Shown piece after piece: positions 60,417 through 64,000 of a stretch of DNA of 64,000 nt. The notes below the pieces were generated by a model that had not been told where the DNA came from, did not search any database, and saw only the letters and a list, made by a program, of their open reading frames with translations. Each line of letters opens with the position of its first letter. Position 1 is the first letter of the stretch. Origin of the DNA: Comamonadaceae bacterium UBA2334. Lineage in GTDB: Bacteria; Pseudomonadota; Gammaproteobacteria; Burkholderiales; Burkholderiaceae_C. The position numbers and the translations under genes are program-made. Location of the stretch: NCBI GenBank assembly GCA_002344885.1, contig DDUQ01000005.1, positions 20,168-84,167 on the forward strand, read 5' to 3'.

Positions 60417-60805
60417 CCACCGAATCCTCCCTCGCTGCCCTGTCCGCCACCGACGCCTTGCGCCGCCTGGCCGACGTGATCGAAAGCCGCAAACCCGCCA
60501 ATGGCGGCAACCCGGAGACCAGCTATGTGTCGCGTCTGCTGCACAAAGGGCCGGATGCTTTCCTGAAAAAAATCGGCGAAGAAGCCACCGAAGTGGTCAT
60601 GGCCGCCAAGGATGTTGACCACGGCGCCAGCAAGCAGCCGCTGGTGGGGGAGGTGGCCGACCTGTGGTTCCACAGCATGATCGCGTTGGCCCACTACGGC
60701 CTGCACCCTGACGACGTGGTGGCCGAGCTCATGCGCCGTGAAGGCCAGAGCGGGCTGGAAGAAAAGGCACTGCGCAAAGCCAAAGCCCGCGCGGGTGAGG
60801 CCTAG
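60413..60805 (+). CDS. hisE: Phosphoribosyl-ATP pyrophosphatase HisE
   Basis: HisE hydrolyses PR-ATP to PR-AMP, the second step of histidine synthesis. The 130-residue MazG-like helical protein has ETSYVSRLLHKGPDAFLKKIGEEATEVVMAAKD (partly quoted), with the Glu-x3-Glu metal site, and GEVADLWFHSMIAL. It is a separate gene here, whereas enterobacteria fuse it to hisI. The ATG overlaps the hisI stop. Confidence 0.95.
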   Translation: MTTESSLAALSATDALRRLADVIESRKPANGGNPETSYVSRLLHKGPDAFLKKIGEEATEVVMAAKDVDHGASKQPLVGEVADLWFHSMIALAHYGLHPDDVVAELMRREGQSGLEEKALRKAKARAGEA

Positions 60806-60825
60806 GCACCAGCTGGGGGCTGACC

Positions 60826-61212
60826 ATGAACGATGTGTCCGATCAACGCTCGGAAGCCGAACGGCTGCGGTCGCTCAACACGGTGGGCGTCGTCAGCTAT
60901 GTGCTGCACCTCGCGGTGGCTGTGGCGGCGGTCTTGCCGGGGGCACAGCCCGGTGTCACGCTGTTGCTGGTGGCCCTGCTCATCGACTTCATCAAGCGCG
61001 GCGATGCAGTGGGTACCTGGCACGAAAGCCACTTCACCTGGCGCATCCGCACTGTGTTCATCGTGGGCGGGCTGTACATCGTCACCGCGCCCCTGTGGAT
61101 CTTGTTTCTCTTGCCCGGCATGCTGGCCTGGTGGCTGGTGTCCCTGTGGTTTCTGTACCGCATCATCAGGGGCATGCTCGGCATGAATGCCGGTCGGCCC
61201 ATGCCAACCTGA
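60826..61212 (+). CDS. Small polytopic membrane protein (DUF4870-like)
   Basis: The 128-residue protein has a polar N-terminus and about three hydrophobic segments (YVLHLAVAVAAVLPG; VTLLLVALLIDFI; a long IVGGLYIVTAPLWILFLLPGML region). HESHFTWRIRTVF between helices 2 and 3 is the pattern seen in DUF4870-type and related small membrane proteins. The role is unknown. It occurs between hisE and the HIT gene, a position I recall in other Burkholderiales, and starts 20 bp after hisE. Confidence 0.75.
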   Translation: MNDVSDQRSEAERLRSLNTVGVVSYVLHLAVAVAAVLPGAQPGVTLLLVALLIDFIKRGDAVGTWHESHFTWRIRTVFIVGGLYIVTAPLWILFLLPGMLAWWLVSLWFLYRIIRGMLGMNAGRPMPT

Positions 61213-61244
61213 CCCCCCCAACCCTTGACCAGACAGGTTTATCC

Positions 61245-61604
61245 ATGAGTGCTGACGACAATTGCATCTTCTGCAAAATTGCGGCGGGCAAGATCCCGAG
61301 CCGCAAGGTCTATGAAGACGACGAGATTTACGCCTTTCATGACATCAACCCCTGGGCACCTGTCCATTTCCTGATGATTCCGAAGGTTCACATCCCGTCC
61401 CTGGCGCATGTGGGCCCCGAGCACCAGGCGCTGCTGGGACGCATGCTGGCGCTGGCGCCCAAGCTGGCGCTGGAGCAAGGTTGCCGGCCTTACCCGGAAG
61501 GCGGATTCCGCATCGTCACCAACACCGGTACAGAAGGCGGGCAGGAAGTGCACCACCTTCACATCCACGTCATGGGTGGTCCGCGCCCGTGGCTCAAGGG
61601 TTGA
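61245..61604 (+). CDS. HIT family (histidine triad) nucleotide hydrolase, HinT-like
   Basis: The 119-residue protein is a Hint-type purine nucleoside phosphoramidase. CIFCKIAAGKIPSRKVYED and FHDINPWAPVHFLMIPK are typical N-terminal blocks, and the histidine triad is HHLHIHVMGG near residues 103-112. It is cytoplasmic; natural substrates of bacterial HinT are poorly defined. The ATG at 61245 is where similarity begins. A hairpin (61678-61705) follows before tatA. Confidence 0.92.
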   Translation: MSADDNCIFCKIAAGKIPSRKVYEDDEIYAFHDINPWAPVHFLMIPKVHIPSLAHVGPEHQALLGRMLALAPKLALEQGCRPYPEGGFRIVTNTGTEGGQEVHHLHIHVMGGPRPWLKG

Positions 61605-61677
61605 CGCGGGGCTTGGCACCATTTGCTTGAACCGAAGGCGCAAAGTCAGGTCACACCGCAGAGTGGGCCGATGGATG

Positions 61678-61705
61678 GTGGCTTGCCAGCGTGCCGTCAA
61701 GCCAC
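61678..61705. terminator. Hairpin between the HIT gene and tatA
   Basis: GTGGCTTG and CAAGCCAC form a perfect 8-bp stem with a 12-base loop, 74 bp after the HIT stop. It has no T tract. It may separate the his-HIT transcript from the tat operon. Nothing else is recognised in this 194-bp gap. Confidence 0.45.
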
Positions 61706-61798
61706 CCCAGTCCAGTTACTGTCACCCCCACCGCTTAGAATCGTCAGCCGTTGTGCCCGTGTTGCGGGTTGAGTGTGTAAAGAACGCAGGAGAAATTC

Positions 61799-62044
61799 AT
61801 GGGTAGTCTGTCCATTTGGCACTGGTTGATCGTGCTGGTTGTGGTGATTCTGGTGTTCGGCACCAAGAAGCTCAAGAACCTGGGTTCAGACCTGGGTGGG
61901 GCCGTCAAGGGCTTCAAGGACGGCATGAAGGAAGGCGGCCAACCGGCAGCCGACGAGTCGGCAGGTGCGGCCAAGCCGCAGGTTGCCCAGCAACCAGCGG
62001 TGGAAAAAACCACCATCGATGTCGAAGCCAAGACCAAGTCCTGA
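61799..62044 (+). CDS. tatA: Twin-arginine translocase subunit TatA
   Basis: TatA oligomers form the pore-like part of the Tat system, which exports folded proteins. The 81-residue protein has one N-terminal helix (SIWHWLIVLVVVILVFG), the FGTKKLKNLGSDLGGAVKGFK amphipathic helix (partly quoted) and a charged Ala/Gln/Lys tail. AGGAGAAATTC precedes the ATG. It heads tatABC. Confidence 0.96.
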   Translation: MGSLSIWHWLIVLVVVILVFGTKKLKNLGSDLGGAVKGFKDGMKEGGQPAADESAGAAKPQVAQQPAVEKTTIDVEAKTKS

Positions 62045-62090
62045 TGGTCGGTTACCCGTTTCCCCCGGTGCCCGCTGACGGGGGGCTGCC

Positions 62091-62591
62091 ATGATCGATC
62101 TGGGCATTTCCAAGCTCGCCATGATCGGTGTGGTGGCGTTGATCGTCATCGGCCCCGAAAAATTGCCCAAAGTGGCCCGCACGGTCGGTGCGCTCCTGGG
62201 CAAGGCCCAACGTTACGTGTCAGACGTCAAGGCGGAAGTGAGCCGTTCCATCGAGTTGGAAGAGCTCAAGAAAATGAAGGAGTCGATGGAAGGGGCTGCC
62301 AAAGACGTGGCATCTTCCGTCCAGTCGTCGGCTGCCGATTTCGAAAAATCCTGGTCTGAGGCCACCGAAGCCTACAGCGGCGCGCCCACGCTGGATGGAC
62401 CGGGTGTGCACGATGCCCTGTCGGAACTCGGCCAATCTGCCGTGCCCGTCTACAAGCACCCTGGCAAGAACTGGCGCGTCAAGCAAAATGCCATGCCCCA
62501 GTGGTACAAGTCGCGCAACGGGGTCAAAGGCCGGGTGCAGTCGGGCGCTGCGCGGGTGGCCCGGTTCCGGCCCAAGAGCAGACTTTCCTGA
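62091..62591 (+). CDS. tatB: Twin-arginine translocase subunit TatB
   Basis: TatB works with TatC in the receptor for twin-arginine signal peptides. The 166-residue protein has MIDLGISKLAMIGVVALIVIGPEKLPKVART at the start (partly quoted), where Glu and Pro after the helix are the TatB/A hinge. A long amphipathic helix follows (VKAEVSRSIELEELKKMKES) and then a variable basic tail. It is 46 bp after tatA. Confidence 0.95.
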   Translation: MIDLGISKLAMIGVVALIVIGPEKLPKVARTVGALLGKAQRYVSDVKAEVSRSIELEELKKMKESMEGAAKDVASSVQSSAADFEKSWSEATEAYSGAPTLDGPGVHDALSELGQSAVPVYKHPGKNWRVKQNAMPQWYKSRNGVKGRVQSGAARVARFRPKSRLS

Positions 62592-62603
62592 TCGTTTCCA
62601 CCC

Positions 62604-63392
62604 ATGCCAGATCCAACCAGCGGGCCGCAAGACGAACTTGCCGGTACCGAACAGCCCTTTGTCCAGCACCTGATCGAGTTGCGTGACCGCATTGTGTATG
62701 CACTCGGCGGGGTGGTGGTGTGCATGATCCTGCTGGCCATCTGGCCGGGGCCCTCGGGTTTGATCGATTTGGTGGCTGTGCCCATCCGGGCACACATGCC
62801 ACCCGATGCCAAGCTGATTGCGGTGGGGGTGTTCACGCCGTTCTTCGTTCCGCTGAAAGTGCTGATGATGTCGGGCGTGCTATTGGCATTGCCCTGGCTC
62901 ATGTACCAAGCCTGGGCCTTCGTGGCACCCGGTCTGTACAGCCACGAAAAACGCTTTGCCCTCCCGCTGATTGTGTTCGGCAGCCTGCTGGCATACATCG
63001 GCATTGCGTTCGTGCAGTTTTTTGTGCTCGACAAGATGTTCGGCTTCATCCAGGGTTTCACGCCCGAAAGCGTGGCCGCAACGCCTGACATCGCCTCGTA
63101 TGTCGAAGCCATTCTGTCGCTGTACCTGGCCTTCGGCTTGGCTTTTCAGGTGCCCATAGTGGTCGTGCTGCTGGTCAAGTTCAACATCGTCACGGTCGCG
63201 AAACTGAAGGAATTCCGGGGCTATTTCGTCGTGTTGTCGTTCGTGATCGCCGCTGTCGTGACGCCGCCCGACGTGATCTCCCAGCTTGCGCTGGCCATCC
63301 CCATGTGCCTGTTGTACGAACTGGGCATCATCGGTGCCAACTACATGCGCAAGATCGCGCCGCCGGAAACCGAAGAAGGCGACAAGGCCTGA
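62604..63392 (+). CDS. tatC: Twin-arginine translocase subunit TatC
   Basis: TatC is the six-helix receptor core of the Tat system. The 262-residue protein has FVQHLIELRDRIVYALGG with the conserved Glu of the signal-binding site, the PFFVPLKVLMMSGVLLALP periplasmic loop/helix, FVAPGLYSHEKRFALPLI and VVTPPDVISQLALAIPMCLLYE. All are canonical. It ends tatABC; a large inverted repeat follows in the convergent gap with the protease gene. Confidence 0.97.
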   Translation: MPDPTSGPQDELAGTEQPFVQHLIELRDRIVYALGGVVVCMILLAIWPGPSGLIDLVAVPIRAHMPPDAKLIAVGVFTPFFVPLKVLMMSGVLLALPWLMYQAWAFVAPGLYSHEKRFALPLIVFGSLLAYIGIAFVQFFVLDKMFGFIQGFTPESVAATPDIASYVEAILSLYLAFGLAFQVPIVVVLLVKFNIVTVAKLKEFRGYFVVLSFVIAAVVTPPDVISQLALAIPMCLLYELGIIGANYMRKIAPPETEEGDKA

Positions 63393-63446
63393 GCCTGCAG
63401 GTTGAGTCCCAGAGCGGCCGCCGGGCCGCGTGTGCCCCTGGCTATT

Positions 63447-63493
63447 GCAAGTGCAGCTTTTGCATGTCTTGCTGTTGCACGTGCTGCACTTGC
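63447..63493. terminator. 11-bp inverted repeat between tatC and the protease gene
   Basis: GCAAGTGCAGC (63447-63457) and its exact reverse complement (63483-63493) flank 25 bp rich in TTGC and TGCA. It lies in a 186-bp convergent gap, so it may end both transcripts, although no T tract follows on either strand. On the plus strand the same bases would read as a Cys-rich peptide. Confidence 0.6.
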
Positions 63494-63578
63494 CGCGCCT
63501 GCACAAACCGCACCGCCAACGTTGCACAGGTCGCGTGGTTCTGAAAACTGAACCTTGGTGCGCTCCTGCAGAGCCGGT

Positions 63579-64000
63579 TCAGCGGGGGCGGACGGGGTTG
63601 CGTCGGCCTGGCACCACGGTCAACGTGGTTTCCCCCTGCTGACGCAGTACCAGCAAGCTGGCGGGCGTGCCGGGCTTCAGTTCCGCCACGCGTGACAGCA
63701 GTTCGGGCACGGTGCTGACCGCATGGCCGTCCACTTTCAGAATCAGGTCACCGGGGCGCACGCCTGCCTGCGCCGCCGGACCATTTTGCAGGACTCCGGT
63801 GATCACGACGCCATTGCCTTGCTTCAGACCGAACGATTCAGCCAGTTCGGGGCTGAGGTCGCGCGGTTCCACGCCGATCCAGCCACGGGTGACCTTGCCG
63901 TCCTGCACGATGGCGGTCATCACGGTCCGTGCGGTGGACGTGGGAATGGCAAAACCGATGCCCATGGACCCGCCGGAGCGCGAGTAGATGGCGGTGTTGA
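63579..64000 (-). CDS. DegQ/HtrA-type serine protease, C-terminal part (cut by window end)
   Basis: Only the last 140 or so residues are in view; the start and most of the protease domain lie beyond 64000. What is visible reads INTAIYSRSGGSMGIGFAIP, the end of the HtrA trypsin-like domain. A single PDZ domain follows (about 63600-63880) with GWIGVEPRDLSPELAESFGL and GPAAQAGVRPGDLILKVDG, and then a short basic tail. One PDZ domain suggests the DegS/HhoB-like branch rather than two-PDZ DegP. It should be periplasmic or membrane anchored. It converges on tatC. Confidence 0.9.
   Translation of the reverse strand, partial: NTAIYSRSGGSMGIGFAIPTSTARTVMTAIVQDGKVTRGWIGVEPRDLSPELAESFGLKQGNGVVITGVLQNGPAAQAGVRPGDLILKVDGHAVSTVPELLSRVAELKPGTPASLLVLRQQGETTLTVVPGRRNPVRPR

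Overview
The window looks like chromosomal DNA of a GC-rich betaproteobacterium of the order Burkholderiales, most likely family Comamonadaceae. The evidence is the gene order prmA / zinc-ribbon DUF3426 / PfkB kinase, the run hisI-hisE-membrane protein-HIT-tatABC-degQ, an Ala/Lys/Pro histone H1-like protein, and short AT-rich intergenic repeats of a kind I associate with this family. P- and L-ring flagellar genes and a complete type II secretion cluster mark a Gram-negative cell. I see no rRNA, tRNA, CRISPR array, insertion sequence or prophage. Nearly all of it is core-type sequence.

Layout. 1-3.4 kb: L11 methyltransferase, zinc-ribbon membrane protein, PfkB kinase. 3.5-8.8 kb: histone-like protein and class Ia ribonucleotide reductase (nrdA-nrdB, minus strand) with two NrdR boxes upstream. 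9-15.6 kb: a lipoprotein, glmU, an Hsp70 ATPase, an Lrp/AsnC regulator and glmS; GlmU and GlmS act in the same UDP-GlcNAc pathway. 15.7-23.2 kb: mixed genes, including a GAF protein, a Sui1-like factor, a DauA-like D-amino-acid dehydrogenase, a hemerythrin behind a perfect FNR/Anr box, a C39-like orphan, ccoG, creA and marC. 23.2-35.4 kb: flagellar genes flgN-flgM-flgA (minus strand) divergent from flgBCDEFGHIJKL, followed by an HDOD signalling protein. 36.8-40.1 kb: queC, a lipoprotein with a predicted RCC1 propeller and a cytosolic 5'-nucleotidase. 40.1-51.8 kb: type II secretion, with gspG-H-I-J-K-L-M-N-D-E-F on the minus strand and gspC divergent. 51.9-54.7 kb: cobT and ilvA, with a strong intrinsic terminator inside the ilvA leader. 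55-61.2 kb: hisC-B-H-A, a sugar-phosphate mutarotase, then hisF-I-E and a small membrane protein. 61.2-64 kb: HIT protein, tatABC and the 3' part of a DegQ-type protease.

The most unusual signal is a family of about 45-bp AT-rich dispersed repeats with at least eight copies here. They sit against gene boundaries. One copy is the whole hisF-hisI spacer and supplies the hisI start codon. Others supply the start codons of the dauA-like gene and (as annotated) flgH, or lie directly upstream of hisF and of the TTG-started gspF. One copy lies inside gspD and encodes the hydrophobic core of the secretin's signal peptide. Two others lie at gene ends and can fold as terminators.

Start sites were chosen from visible ribosome binding sites, overlaps and family N-termini. 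Where the choice is open, the entry says so. Family assignments come from recognition of the translated sequence, not from a database search.
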